From Hydrogenophaga sp. (GTDB lineage: Bacteria > Pseudomonadota > Gammaproteobacteria > Burkholderiales > Burkholderiaceae_C), in assembly GCF_026125785.1 (NCBI RefSeq), contig NZ_JAHCKL010000011.1, positions 58,477 through 122,476 on the forward strand: DNA of 64,000 nucleotides, in the 5' to 3' direction. Each line of letters opens with the position of its first letter. Position 1 is the stretch's first letter. Under the pieces are notes generated by a model, which was given only the letters and a program-made list of their open reading frames with translations, was not told the origin of the DNA and did no database searches. This document shows positions 8,363-16,469 of the stretch, piece after piece. Both the position numbers and the translations under genes were made by a program.

Positions 8363-9124
8363 ATGAGCCCTGCCATCACCGCCGAAGAACGCGCGCTGCG
8401 CACCGAACTCGCGGCCTGCTACCGCGTTTTCCACCTGCTCGGCTGGACCGAGCTCATCTACAACCACATCACGGTGCGCCTGCCCGGCCCCGAGAAGCAC
8501 TTTCTGATCAACCCGTTCGGCCTGCACTACAGCGAGGTCACGGCCTCCAACCTGGTGCGCGTGGACCTGTCCGGCCGCACCGTGGGCTCTTCCAACTGGC
8601 CGGTGAACCCGGCTGGCTTTACCCTGCACTCGGCCATCCACCAGGGCATTGGCGAAGCGCACTGCGTGATGCACACGCACACCACCGCGGGCTGTGCGGT
8701 TGCCGGTTGCCGCCAAGGGTTGACCATGGACAACTTCTACGCCGCGCAACTCCATGGCCGGGTGGCGTACCACGACTTCGAGGGCATCACGGTGCACGCG
8801 GACGAAGGGCCCCGGGTGGTGCGTTCCATCGGTGGACGCCAGGCTGTCGTGCTGCGCAACCATGGCCTGCTGGCCTGGGGCAGCAGCATCCCGCAGGCCT
8901 TTGCGTACCTGTGGACCTTGCAGCGCGCGTGCGAAATCCAGGTGGCCGGCGCGGCGCTTGGGCCGGCGCTGCCCATTTCCGAAGCCATCCAGATCCAGGC
9001 CAGCGCCGATGCCCTGCAGTTTGACCCGGCGCACGGCGCCGGCCGCGACGTGTTCGCGGCACTGACGCGGCAGGTCGAGCGCATCGACCCGTCCTACCGG
9101 GACCTGGACCCCGCGCGGGACTGA
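8363..9124 (+). CDS. class II aldolase/adducin-family protein
   Basis: A 253-residue protein with the class II aldolase/adducin fold. The metal-binding histidines H104 and H106 (VMHTHTTAG) and H167 (LRNHGLLAWG) are present. The serine-glutamate motif that supplies the catalytic acid in fuculose-phosphate aldolase is replaced by NPAGFTLH (about 82-89), as in many adducin-like members, so the reaction need not be a sugar-phosphate aldol cleavage. It starts 6 bases after the PrpD-like gene and ends 2 bases before the next gene, so the genes are almost surely co-translated. Metal-dependent C-C cleavage or decarboxylation is a reasonable guess. Confidence 0.85.
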   Translation: MSPAITAEERALRTELAACYRVFHLLGWTELIYNHITVRLPGPEKHFLINPFGLHYSEVTASNLVRVDLSGRTVGSSNWPVNPAGFTLHSAIHQGIGEAHCVMHTHTTAGCAVAGCRQGLTMDNFYAAQLHGRVAYHDFEGITVHADEGPRVVRSIGGRQAVVLRNHGLLAWGSSIPQAFAYLWTLQRACEIQVAGAALGPALPISEAIQIQASADALQFDPAHGAGRDVFAALTRQVERIDPSYRDLDPARD

Positions 9125-9126
9125 GC

Positions 9127-10131
9127 ATGACAAAGATCTGCATCTACGGACTCGGCGCCGTAGGCGGCCTGCTGGCCGCACGGCTGGCGCGCTCGGGCGT
9201 CGCGGTGAACGCGGTGGCGCGCGGTGCCACGCTGGCCGCGGTGCACGAGAAGGGCCTTTCACTGCGCGAGACAGTGCAAGGCCAGCCCGTCACCACCCAG
9301 CATGCCGTCCATGCCACGGACAACCCGGTTGATCTGGGCGTGCAGGACGTCGTGGTGGTGGCCGTCAAGACCACCGGTCTGGCCGGCGTGGCCGCCGGCA
9401 TTGCACCCTTGATGGACGAGCACACCACCGTGTTGTCGGCCATGAACGGCGTGCCCTGGTGGTTCTTCCATGGCATGGCCCCGGAACTGGCGTCCTTGAA
9501 ACTCGACAGCGTGGACCCGGGCGGCGCCCTGTCGCGCGCCATCAGGCCCGAACGGGTGGTCGGCTGCGTCACACACCTCTCCGCCACCACGCCGGCGCCG
9601 GGCGTCGTGCAGCATGTGGCGGGCCAACGGCTGATCGTCGGCGAGCCCGTTGGCGGCGCCGATTCCGCGCGCAGCAGGCACCTGATCCAGTTGCTGCGCA
9701 ACGCGGACTTCGACGTGGACCCCGCGGCATCCATCCAGCGCGAGATCTGGTTCAAGCTGTGGGGGAACATGACAGTGAACCCCATCTCGGCGCTCACCGG
9801 CGCCACGGGCGACCGCATCCTCGACGACGAACTCGTGCGCGCTTTCATGTCGCGCTGCATGCGCGAGTCGGCCGCCATCGGCGAGCGCATCGGCCTGCCC
9901 ATCGATGCCGATCCCGAGGGCAGGCATGCCGTGACGCGCCAACTCGGTGCCTTCCGCACTTCGATGCTCCAGGACGCCGAAGCCGGCAAACCCCTGGAGA
10001 TCGATGCGCTCGTTCGCGCCGTGGTGGAGATTGCCCGGCAACTGGGCGTGCCCACACCGGAGATCGACACCCTGCTGGGGCTGGCGCGGCTGAAGGCCCG
10101 CGTGGCGGGCCTGTACCCGGACGCCGCCTGA
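9127..10131 (+). CDS. ketopantoate reductase-like NADP(H)-dependent oxidoreductase
   Basis: A 334-residue protein of the 2-dehydropantoate 2-reductase family. The N-terminal Rossmann motif GLGAVGG is at residues 8-14. The catalytic lysine K210 and the conserved N218 are visible in FKLWGNMTVNPISALTG, with a later LEIDALVRAVVEIA. Its position inside a catabolic operon, 2 bases after the aldolase-like gene, argues against pantothenate synthesis as its main job; paralogues in such operons reduce or oxidise other 2-oxo or 2-hydroxy acids. A role on the 2-oxo product of the aldolase-like enzyme is inferred. Confidence 0.82.
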   Translation: MTKICIYGLGAVGGLLAARLARSGVAVNAVARGATLAAVHEKGLSLRETVQGQPVTTQHAVHATDNPVDLGVQDVVVVAVKTTGLAGVAAGIAPLMDEHTTVLSAMNGVPWWFFHGMAPELASLKLDSVDPGGALSRAIRPERVVGCVTHLSATTPAPGVVQHVAGQRLIVGEPVGGADSARSRHLIQLLRNADFDVDPAASIQREIWFKLWGNMTVNPISALTGATGDRILDDELVRAFMSRCMRESAAIGERIGLPIDADPEGRHAVTRQLGAFRTSMLQDAEAGKPLEIDALVRAVVEIARQLGVPTPEIDTLLGLARLKARVAGLYPDAA

Positions 10132-10170
10132 CCTTTTCTCGTTCCTTTCATTCATCGACGGAGACAACAC

Positions 10171-11187
10171 ATGAAGAAATCCGGTGCGGCCCTGGCCGCC
10201 ATCCTCGCCCTGCAAGTCCCAGCCTGGGCGCAGTCCGACGTCAACGTGTTCGGCCTGCTGGACGTCAACGTGCGCAACATCCGCGTGGGCCCCACGTCGA
10301 AGACGGAGATGCACAACAGCAGCGTGGCGGGCAGTCGGCTGGGTTTCCGGGGCAGCGAGGATCTGGGCGGCGGCATGAAGGCCAGCTACTGGCTGGAGGC
10401 CGCGCTCAGCCCCGACACCGGCACCACCGCACCCCGCTTCTTCCACCGGCGCTCCACCTTGAGCCTGAGCGGCTCCATGGGGGAACTGCGCCTGGGACGC
10501 GACCTCACGGCAAGCTTCCAGGGCTTCGTCTATTACGACCCCTTCGCTGTCAACGGCGTGGGCTCGGTGCAGAACGTGTTCGGCGGCGCGGGCTACACCC
10601 TGGGCAGCGGCGCCGTCACGTCCAGCCGCACCGACAACGCCATTTCCTACTTCCTTCCGTCGAACCTGGGCGGCTGGAACGGCCAGTTCATGCACGCGCT
10701 GGGCGAAGGCGTGGCGGGCAGTGCCTACACCGGCTTGCGTGTCGGCTACGCGCAAGGGCCGATCGATGTCTCCGTGGCCTACTCCGAGACCGACGCCGTG
10801 GGCAGCGGCAAGTTCACGGTGCGCACCATCGGTGGCACCTACGACTTCAAGAGCGTCAAGCTCACGGCGGTCCACATCCAGAACGCCTGGCTGCCGCGCA
10901 AGGAGAACGTGTGGTTGCTGGGCGCCGCCGTGCCCGTGGGTGACGCCGGCACGCTGCGGGCATCCTACGTGCCCAAGAACGCCTCGGGCGGCGGCACGGA
11001 CGCCAACGACGCGCGCCAGTTCGCGGTGGGTTACCTGCACAAACTGTCGAAACGCACCATGCTGTATGGCACCTACTCGCGCATCCAGAACAAGGGCGCG
11101 TCCAACGCCACCGTGGGCAGCACGCTGGCAGGTGCCGCCGGCCAGAACTCGCGTGGCGTGGAACTGGGGATCGTGCACGCCTTTTGA
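10171..11187 (+). CDS. outer-membrane porin, betaproteobacterial type
   Basis: A 338-residue outer-membrane porin. The signal peptide is MKKSGAALAAILALQVPAWA, cut near residue 20. The mature start, QSDVNVFGLLDVNVRN, and the motif SRLGFRGSEDLGGGMKASYWLE are typical of 16-strand general porins of Burkholderiales, and the last residue is phenylalanine, the usual outer-membrane assembly signal. The ATG at 10171 follows GGAGA. It lies 39 bases after the reductase gene and probably ends the catabolic operon, letting the substrate cross the outer membrane. Confidence 0.9.
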   Translation: MKKSGAALAAILALQVPAWAQSDVNVFGLLDVNVRNIRVGPTSKTEMHNSSVAGSRLGFRGSEDLGGGMKASYWLEAALSPDTGTTAPRFFHRRSTLSLSGSMGELRLGRDLTASFQGFVYYDPFAVNGVGSVQNVFGGAGYTLGSGAVTSSRTDNAISYFLPSNLGGWNGQFMHALGEGVAGSAYTGLRVGYAQGPIDVSVAYSETDAVGSGKFTVRTIGGTYDFKSVKLTAVHIQNAWLPRKENVWLLGAAVPVGDAGTLRASYVPKNASGGGTDANDARQFAVGYLHKLSKRTMLYGTYSRIQNKGASNATVGSTLAGAAGQNSRGVELGIVHAF

Positions 11188-11201
11188 ACCGGGCGGCTCA
11201 A

Positions 11202-11230
11202 CCCCCTGCAGGGGGACTGATATTCAGTCC
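11202..11230. terminator. two hairpins between porin and xdhB
   Basis: The short gap between the convergent porin and xdhB genes holds the perfect palindrome CCCCCTGCAGGGGG (11202-11215) overlapped by GGACTGA-TAT-TCAGTCC (11214-11230). No clear T-run follows. They probably end transcripts from both sides. Seen by eye. Confidence 0.45.
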
Positions 11231-11243
11231 AGGTCGTACTGGC

Positions 11244-13904
11244 TCACGCGCTGACTGCCCTCAAGATCTCTTCCGCCGTCCCCGGCGCATTCATCGCCTC
11301 GGGCTTGCCGCCCGCCTGCGACACGGCGTCGCGCAGTGCCTCGAACACGCTGATGGCCAGCATGAAGGGCGGTTCGCCCACGGCCTTGCTGCCGTGCACG
11401 TTGTCTTCGCGGTTGGCTTCGGGCCAGAGGTCGACCCTGAAGTGTTCGGGCACGTCGCCGGTGGCCGGGATCTTGTAGGTGCTCGGGGCGTGGGTCTGCA
11501 GGTAGCCCTTGTCGTTCCACACCAGTTGCTCGGTGGTGAGCCAGCCCATGCCCTGGATGAAGCCGCCTTCGATCTGGCCGATGTCGATGGCCGGGTTGAT
11601 GCTGTGGCCCACGTCGTGAAGGATGTCGACCTTGAGCACGCGGCTTTCACCGGTGAGGGTGTCGATGGCGACTTCGGTGCAGGCGGCGCCGTAGGCGAAG
11701 TAGTAGAAAGGCCGGCCCGTGAGGGTGGTCTTGTCGTAGTGGATCTTGGGCGTGCGGTAGAAGCCGTCGCTCCAGAGCTGGATGCGGTTGGCGTACGCGG
11801 CGCTCACCACGTCCTCGAAGCGGCGCGTGCTGCGCGGGGTGATGACCCGGCCGCCGGCGAAGCGCACCGCGCCGGCTCCGCAGCCGTCCAGGCCGGCGAC
11901 GAAGGCAGCGAGGTTGTCGCGCACGTGGCGCGCGGCGAACTGTGCGGCACGGCCATTGAGGTCCGTGCCGCTGCTGGCCGCGGTGGCACTGGCGTTGGGG
12001 ATCTTGCTGGTGTCGGACGCGGTGGAGAGCACGCGCTCGAACGGGATGCCGAGTTCGTCGGCCACGATGGCGGCGACCTTGGTGTTCAGTCCCTGGCCCA
12101 TTTCGGTGCCGCCGTGGTTCACCTGCACGCTGCCATCGGTGTAGACGTGCACCAGCGCGCCGGCCTGGTTGAACAGCGTGGCGGTGAAGCTGATGCCGAA
12201 TTTCACCGGCGTGAGCGCGATGCCTTTCTTGATGACTGGGCTCTTCGCGTTCCACGCGGCGATCTGCGCGCGCCGTTCGCGGTATTGGCTGGTGCGTGCG
12301 AGCGTGGTGATGAGCGGGTCGAGGATGTTGTCCTCCACCTTCATCTGGTAGTGGGTGACATTGCGGTGGGTGGCCTGGGCTTCGACAGGCTCAGCCCGAA
12401 CGGGGGATGGTTCAGCCCGAACGGGGGATGGTTCAGCTCGGACGGAGGCATGTTCCGCTCGAACGGAGGCATGTTCCGTTTGAGCAGGGGAGTTTTTTGA
12501 CCGAAGTGGCATGCCCCGTTCGCCCTGAGCGTGTCGAAGGGCTCGCGAGGTGGGTTCGTCGCTGTAGAGGTTGCGCAGCCGCACGTCCAGCGGGTCCAGG
12601 CCGAGGCGGCGGGCGACGTCGCCCAGGATGCGTTCGATGACGATGACGCCCTGCGGGCCGCCGAAGCCACGGAAGGCGGTGTGGCTCTGCGTGTGGGTCT
12701 TGCAGCGGTAGCTGGAGATGGCCACGTCTTCCAGGAAATAGGCGTTGTCGGCGTGGAAGATGGCGCGGTCGGCCACGGGGCCGGAGAGGTCGGCGCTGAA
12801 GCCGCAGTTGGCCAGCATGTCCAGCTCCAGGCCGCAGAGCAGGCCGCTGTCGTCGAAGCCAACGCGGTAGTGGTAGGCGAAGGGGTGGCGCTTGCCGGTG
12901 ACCATGAAGTCGTCGTCGCGGTCCAGCCGCAGCTTGACCGGGCGCTTGAGCCGGTTGGCGGCGATGGCGGCCCACACCGCGAGGTGGCCGGCCTGGGTTT
13001 CCTTGCCACCGAAGCCGCCGCCCATGCGCCGGCATTCCACGGTCACGGCGTGGTTGTCCAGGCCGAGCGCGTGCGACACCCAGTGCTGCACCTCTCCGGG
13101 GTGCTGGGTGCTGGAGTACACCCACCACTGGTCCTGCTCCAGAGGCAGCACATAGGCCACCTGGCCTTCGAGGTAGAAATGCTCCTGGCCGCCGATCTCG
13201 AACGCGCCTTCGGCCACGTGCGGCGCGCGGGCCAGCGCGGCCTTGGCGTCGCCCCGGTTCACATGCACGGGCGGCAGCACATAGCTCTGGCGCGCGTGCG
13301 CTTCGTGCACCGAGACCACGGCGGGCAGGGGTTCGATGTCGAACCTGACCAGCCGGGCGGCGCGGCGCGCGGTCATCACATCATCGGCCACCACCAGCGC
13401 GGCCACCTGGCCGAGGAATTGCACGGTGTCGGTGGCGAACACGGGCTCGTCGTGCGCGAAGGCGGCCAGGGTCTTGTCGCCAGGGATGTCGCCCGCGCCG
13501 AAGACGCCGCGCACGCCGGGCACGGCCAGTGCGGCGGACGTGTCCATACCGCGCAGCCGGCCGTGCGCCACGGGTGAGCAGACCGGCGCGGCGTGCAGCG
13601 TGCCGCGCACTTCGGGGATGTCGTCGATGTAGGTGGCGCCGCCGGCGACCTGGGCGCGTGCGCTTTCGTGGAAGCGGGAGACGCCTGCGGCCTGCCCGGT
13701 ATTCTCCGTTCGCCCCGGGGGTGTCGATGGGTCGGGCTGCGCTGGGGTGAGGGCTTCGACAAGCTCAGCCCGAACGGAAGTTGGCTCAGCTCCAACGGAC
13801 GTTGGCTCAGCTCGAACGGACGTTGGCTTGGTTCGGGTGGAAGCTGGCTTGGCCTGGGTGGAAGCAGGCTTGGCCTGAGCGTGGGGTTGATCGCGCGCGT
13901 TCAT
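11244..13904 (-). CDS. xdhB: xanthine dehydrogenase, molybdopterin-binding subunit
   Basis: An 886-residue large subunit that oxidises hypoxanthine to xanthine and xanthine to urate with XdhA. The molybdopterin motifs are visible: GGGFGGKET near residue 297, GGTEMGQG further on, and the GEPPFMLA segment near residue 845 that carries the catalytic glutamate. It is longer than usual (about 780 residues) because of two in-frame low-complexity blocks encoded by repetitive DNA: residues about 11-52 and about 450-510. The frame is open through both. The start overlaps the xdhA stop by four bases (ATGA). No xdhC, the cofactor-loading chaperone gene, follows. Confidence 0.93.
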   Translation of the reverse strand: MNARDQPHAQAKPASTQAKPASTRTKPTSVRAEPTSVGAEPTSVRAELVEALTPAQPDPSTPPGRTENTGQAAGVSRFHESARAQVAGGATYIDDIPEVRGTLHAAPVCSPVAHGRLRGMDTSAALAVPGVRGVFGAGDIPGDKTLAAFAHDEPVFATDTVQFLGQVAALVVADDVMTARRAARLVRFDIEPLPAVVSVHEAHARQSYVLPPVHVNRGDAKAALARAPHVAEGAFEIGGQEHFYLEGQVAYVLPLEQDQWWVYSSTQHPGEVQHWVSHALGLDNHAVTVECRRMGGGFGGKETQAGHLAVWAAIAANRLKRPVKLRLDRDDDFMVTGKRHPFAYHYRVGFDDSGLLCGLELDMLANCGFSADLSGPVADRAIFHADNAYFLEDVAISSYRCKTHTQSHTAFRGFGGPQGVIVIERILGDVARRLGLDPLDVRLRNLYSDEPTSRALRHAQGERGMPLRSKNSPAQTEHASVRAEHASVRAEPSPVRAEPSPVRAEPVEAQATHRNVTHYQMKVEDNILDPLITTLARTSQYRERRAQIAAWNAKSPVIKKGIALTPVKFGISFTATLFNQAGALVHVYTDGSVQVNHGGTEMGQGLNTKVAAIVADELGIPFERVLSTASDTSKIPNASATAASSGTDLNGRAAQFAARHVRDNLAAFVAGLDGCGAGAVRFAGGRVITPRSTRRFEDVVSAAYANRIQLWSDGFYRTPKIHYDKTTLTGRPFYYFAYGAACTEVAIDTLTGESRVLKVDILHDVGHSINPAIDIGQIEGGFIQGMGWLTTEQLVWNDKGYLQTHAPSTYKIPATGDVPEHFRVDLWPEANREDNVHGSKAVGEPPFMLAISVFEALRDAVSQAGGKPEAMNAPGTAEEILRAVSA
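12373..12546. repeat. repeat-made insertion inside xdhB (central)
   Basis: Two copies of a known-looking dispersed repeat, CTTCGACAGGCTCAGCCCGA plus ACGG (12380-12403) and its inverted relative CCGTTCGCCCTGAGCGTGTC plus GAAGG (12516-12540), flank a tandem array of about 21-bp units. Translated on the minus strand, the array gives heptads such as EHASVRA and EPSPVRA. The block falls between the RNLY and NVTHYQ segments of XdhB, where relatives have only a few residues, so it looks like an in-frame insertion. Confidence 0.8.
13749..13874. repeat. 21-bp tandem repeat in the xdhB N-terminus
   Basis: Six 21-bp units (126 bases) encode the heptads AKPASTQ, AKPASTR, TKPTSVR, AEPTSVG, AEPTSVR and AELVEAL on the minus strand. 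The unit at 13754-13777 is a one-mismatch copy of the dispersed repeat (CTTCGACAAGCTCAGCCCGA plus ACGG). The array precedes the first recognisable XdhB residues, so it is an N-terminal extension that grew by tandem duplication. Confidence 0.8.
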
Positions 13905-15397
13905 GCCAGGGTCTCCAGGTCGGGTGCGGTCAGGTTTTCCAGGTTGATCTGCCGCAGGCCCTGGCTCTCCAGCCAGAAGCGCTGCAGCAGGTTGCCCAGC
14001 ACCGCCTGGCGGTAGGTGGCGCTGGCGCGCATGTCGGAGATGGGCTGGAACTCGGCGCGCAGCGCGGCCGTGGCGGCCATCACGGTGTCGGCGTTCCAGG
14101 CCTGGTCTTGCAGGGCGGCCTCGGTCTGGTGGGCGCGCACCGGGGTGGCGGCCACGCCGCCGGCCCCGATGGAGGCGGTTTTCACGCTGCCGTTCTTCAG
14201 CGTCAGGCGGATGGCCAGGCAGACGGCGGAGATGTCGTCGTCGAAGCGTTTGCTGATCTTGTAGACCTTCAGCTGCTCATCGGCGGTGGGCCGGGGCACC
14301 TTGATCCAGCACAGCAGTTCGTCCGGCTTCATCACGTTCTGGCGGTAGCCGGTGTACAGGTCTTCCAGCCGGAGTTCGCGGTGGGTGATCTGTCCGCGTC
14401 TGGTGTCCCAGCGCATCAGCACCACGCTGGCGCCGAGGGCGATCAGCAAGGGCATGGAGTCCCCGATGGGCGAACCGTTGGCCACATTGCCGCCCAGGGT
14501 GCCGGAGTTGCGCACCGGCAGGCCGGCGAAGCGCTGGGCGAAGGTCTTGAGTTGCGGGCGCTCGCTCACCAGCGCGGCGTAGGCGTCGGTCAGCGTCACG
14601 CCTGCACCGATGGCGATGTGGTGCGGATAGGTCTCCACGCGCCGCAGTTCGCGCGCGGCGGTCACGTCCAGCATCTGGCCAAAACGCTTGTGCATCTTGG
14701 TGACCCACAGGCCCACGTCGGTGCAGCCGGCCACCACCTGCGCCTGCGGATGCCGGGCGCGGGCCTGCAACAGGGCGGCCAGCGTGGTGGGGCGCAGGTA
14801 GCGATCGGTCTGCGCGGCGGGAAGCTTCTTGAGGGCGGCCACGGTGGCCGCCTCGTCCACCGCGCAGCCGGCGGGCAGGGGCAGGCTGCCCATCTGCTGG
14901 GCGGCGTCCAGGATGGGGCGGTAGCCGGTGCAGCGGCAGAGGTTGCCCGAGAGGTCGGCCTGGGCTTGCGCGCGGTCAATGCCTTGGCCGCCCTTCGTGT
15001 TCTGGTACATGCCAAACAGGCTCATGACGAAGCCGGGCGTGCAGAAACCGCACTGGCTGCCATGGCACTGCACCATGGCTTCCTGGGCGGGATGCAGTTC
15101 GCCGCCCGGGGCCGCCAGGTCCTCCACCGTCCACACCGCCAGCCCCTGTACCGAGTGCGCCAGCCGGATGCAGCTGTTGATGGCCCTGTAGGCCAGCTGG
15201 CCACCGTCCACCGCTTCGCCCAGCACCACGGTGCAGGCGCCGCAGTCGCCCTCGCCGCAGCCTTCCTTGGTGCCGGTGCAGTGCAGGTCCTCGCGCAGCA
15301 CCTCCAGCAGGGTGCGGTCGGGTGCTACATTGGCCAGCGTCACGGGTGTCCCGCGGCGCAGGAAAGTCAGGGTTTGTGCGGATGTTTCGGGCTTCAT
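13901..15397 (-). CDS. xdhA: xanthine dehydrogenase, FAD and 2Fe-2S subunit
   Basis: A 498-residue small subunit passing electrons from the molybdenum site to NAD+. The plant-type 2Fe-2S motif is at C47, C52, C55 and C76; the second cluster domain has CGFCTPGFVMS and CRCTGYRPI. The FAD-binding domain starts near residue 190 (LRPTTLAALLQAR) with the GTLGGNVANGSPIGDSMP motif. I chose the ATG at 15397, where the ferredoxin fold begins; upstream in-frame sequence overlaps the divergent regulator. It is the first gene of an xdhAB operon with a 4-base overlap. Confidence 0.93.
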   Translation of the reverse strand: MKPETSAQTLTFLRRGTPVTLANVAPDRTLLEVLREDLHCTGTKEGCGEGDCGACTVVLGEAVDGGQLAYRAINSCIRLAHSVQGLAVWTVEDLAAPGGELHPAQEAMVQCHGSQCGFCTPGFVMSLFGMYQNTKGGQGIDRAQAQADLSGNLCRCTGYRPILDAAQQMGSLPLPAGCAVDEAATVAALKKLPAAQTDRYLRPTTLAALLQARARHPQAQVVAGCTDVGLWVTKMHKRFGQMLDVTAARELRRVETYPHHIAIGAGVTLTDAYAALVSERPQLKTFAQRFAGLPVRNSGTLGGNVANGSPIGDSMPLLIALGASVVLMRWDTRRGQITHRELRLEDLYTGYRQNVMKPDELLCWIKVPRPTADEQLKVYKISKRFDDDISAVCLAIRLTLKNGSVKTASIGAGGVAATPVRAHQTEAALQDQAWNADTVMAATAALRAEFQPISDMRASATYRQAVLGNLLQRFWLESQGLRQINLENLTAPDLETLA

Positions 15398-15429
15398 GCG
15401 TGCCAGCATAGCGCCGCCCCCATGGCACA

Positions 15430-15449
15430 ACATATGCTCAGCCATATGT
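15430..15449. promoter_or_regulatory. candidate LysR operator in xdhA promoter region
   Basis: A perfect inverted repeat ACATATG-N6-CATATGT lies 33 bases upstream of xdhA and 43 upstream of the divergent LysR gene. A third CATATG is at 15478-15483, also preceded by TCAGCC. Palindromes with a short spacer between a LysR gene and its divergent target usually are the regulator's binding site. Binding is inferred. Confidence 0.6.
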
Positions 15450-15491
15450 CCAAAATGCCCAAAACACCATTCAGCCGCATATGACATGGGT

Positions 15492-16436
15492 ATGAAATAC
15501 GGGTCCATGTTCGACAAGATTGACCTGCACCTGATCCGCGTGCTCCACACCGTGCTCACCGAGCGCAGTGTCTCGCGCGCGGCGCTGCGCCTGGGCATGT
15601 ACCAGCCGGCGGTGAGTGCAGCGCTCAAGCGCCTGCGCGAACTGGCTGGCGACCCCCTTTTGGTGCGTTCGGGGTCGGGCATGGTGCCCACGGTGGCTGG
15701 CCTGCGCATGATCGAGCCGGCGGCGGACATCCTGCGCAGCGCCGAGGTGCTGTTTTCCGATGCCCGCAGCTTCGAACCCGCTACCGCCCACCACAGCTTC
15801 AGCCTGGCCGCCAGCGATTACCTGGATCCGCTGTTCCTGCCGCAACTGGTCACCCAGGTGAAGAGCCTGGCGCCGCATTGCCCGATCGACATCCACCCGC
15901 TGTCGCGCGACTCGGACTACCGCAACCACCTGGCCCAGGGCGACGTGGACGTGGTGATCGGCAACTGGGCGCAGCCTCCCGAGGACCTGCACCTGGGCCG
16001 CCTGTTCGGCGACGAGGTGGTCTGCCTGGTCTCCAGCCAGCATCCGGCAGTGCGCCGGGGCTGGGACGTGGAAGCCTGGCTGGGGGCCGAGCACATTGCG
16101 CCCACGCCCACGCGCCCCGGCGCGCGCGGCTTCATCGACGACCACCTGGCCAGCCAGGGGCTCACCCGCAACATCACCGCGCGCTGTCCGCACTTCGGGC
16201 TGATCCCGGCCATGGTGGCGGGCAGCCTGCTGGTGCTGACCACGGGGCGCCAGTATTGCGAGCGCTTCACGGGCGTGCTGCCGGTGAAGGTGCTGCCCAG
16301 TCCGGTGGCGTTCCCGCGGATGATGTACTACCAGCTCTGGCACGAACGCACCCACGCGTCCAACGCGGCGCGCTGGCTGCGAGAACAGATCAAGAGCGTG
16401 GCCGCTTCGCTCAAGCGGCCGGACGCCGAATCCTGA
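15492..16436 (+). CDS. LysR-type transcriptional regulator, divergent from xdhAB
   Basis: A 314-residue LysR-type regulator. The N-terminal helix-turn-helix is in DLHLIRVLHTVLTERSVSRAALRLGMYQPAVSAALKRL (seen around residues 10-48), followed by a substrate-binding domain. The start is uncertain: ATGs occur at 15486, 15492 and 15507, and I use 15492. It is divergent from xdhAB and lies 33 bases before the nucleoside ABC operon, so it plausibly controls both in response to a purine. The sequence DPLLVRSGSGMVPT is of the NodD/LinR-like group of LysR proteins. Confidence 0.85.
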   Translation: MKYGSMFDKIDLHLIRVLHTVLTERSVSRAALRLGMYQPAVSAALKRLRELAGDPLLVRSGSGMVPTVAGLRMIEPAADILRSAEVLFSDARSFEPATAHHSFSLAASDYLDPLFLPQLVTQVKSLAPHCPIDIHPLSRDSDYRNHLAQGDVDVVIGNWAQPPEDLHLGRLFGDEVVCLVSSQHPAVRRGWDVEAWLGAEHIAPTPTRPGARGFIDDHLASQGLTRNITARCPHFGLIPAMVAGSLLVLTTGRQYCERFTGVLPVKVLPSPVAFPRMMYYQLWHERTHASNAARWLREQIKSVAASLKRPDAES

Positions 16437-16469
16437 CCGATCCCGCCCACCCCACGACCGAGGAGACCC

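Noticed and set aside
12373-13874. CRISPR-like arrays in xdhB
   Set aside because: The units are 21 bp, abutting, without spacers and in frame with a protein. There are no cas genes in the window.
11244-13904. Frameshift or pseudogene in xdhB
   Set aside because: The odd blocks looked like disruption, but the reading frame is open throughout and all catalytic motifs are present.
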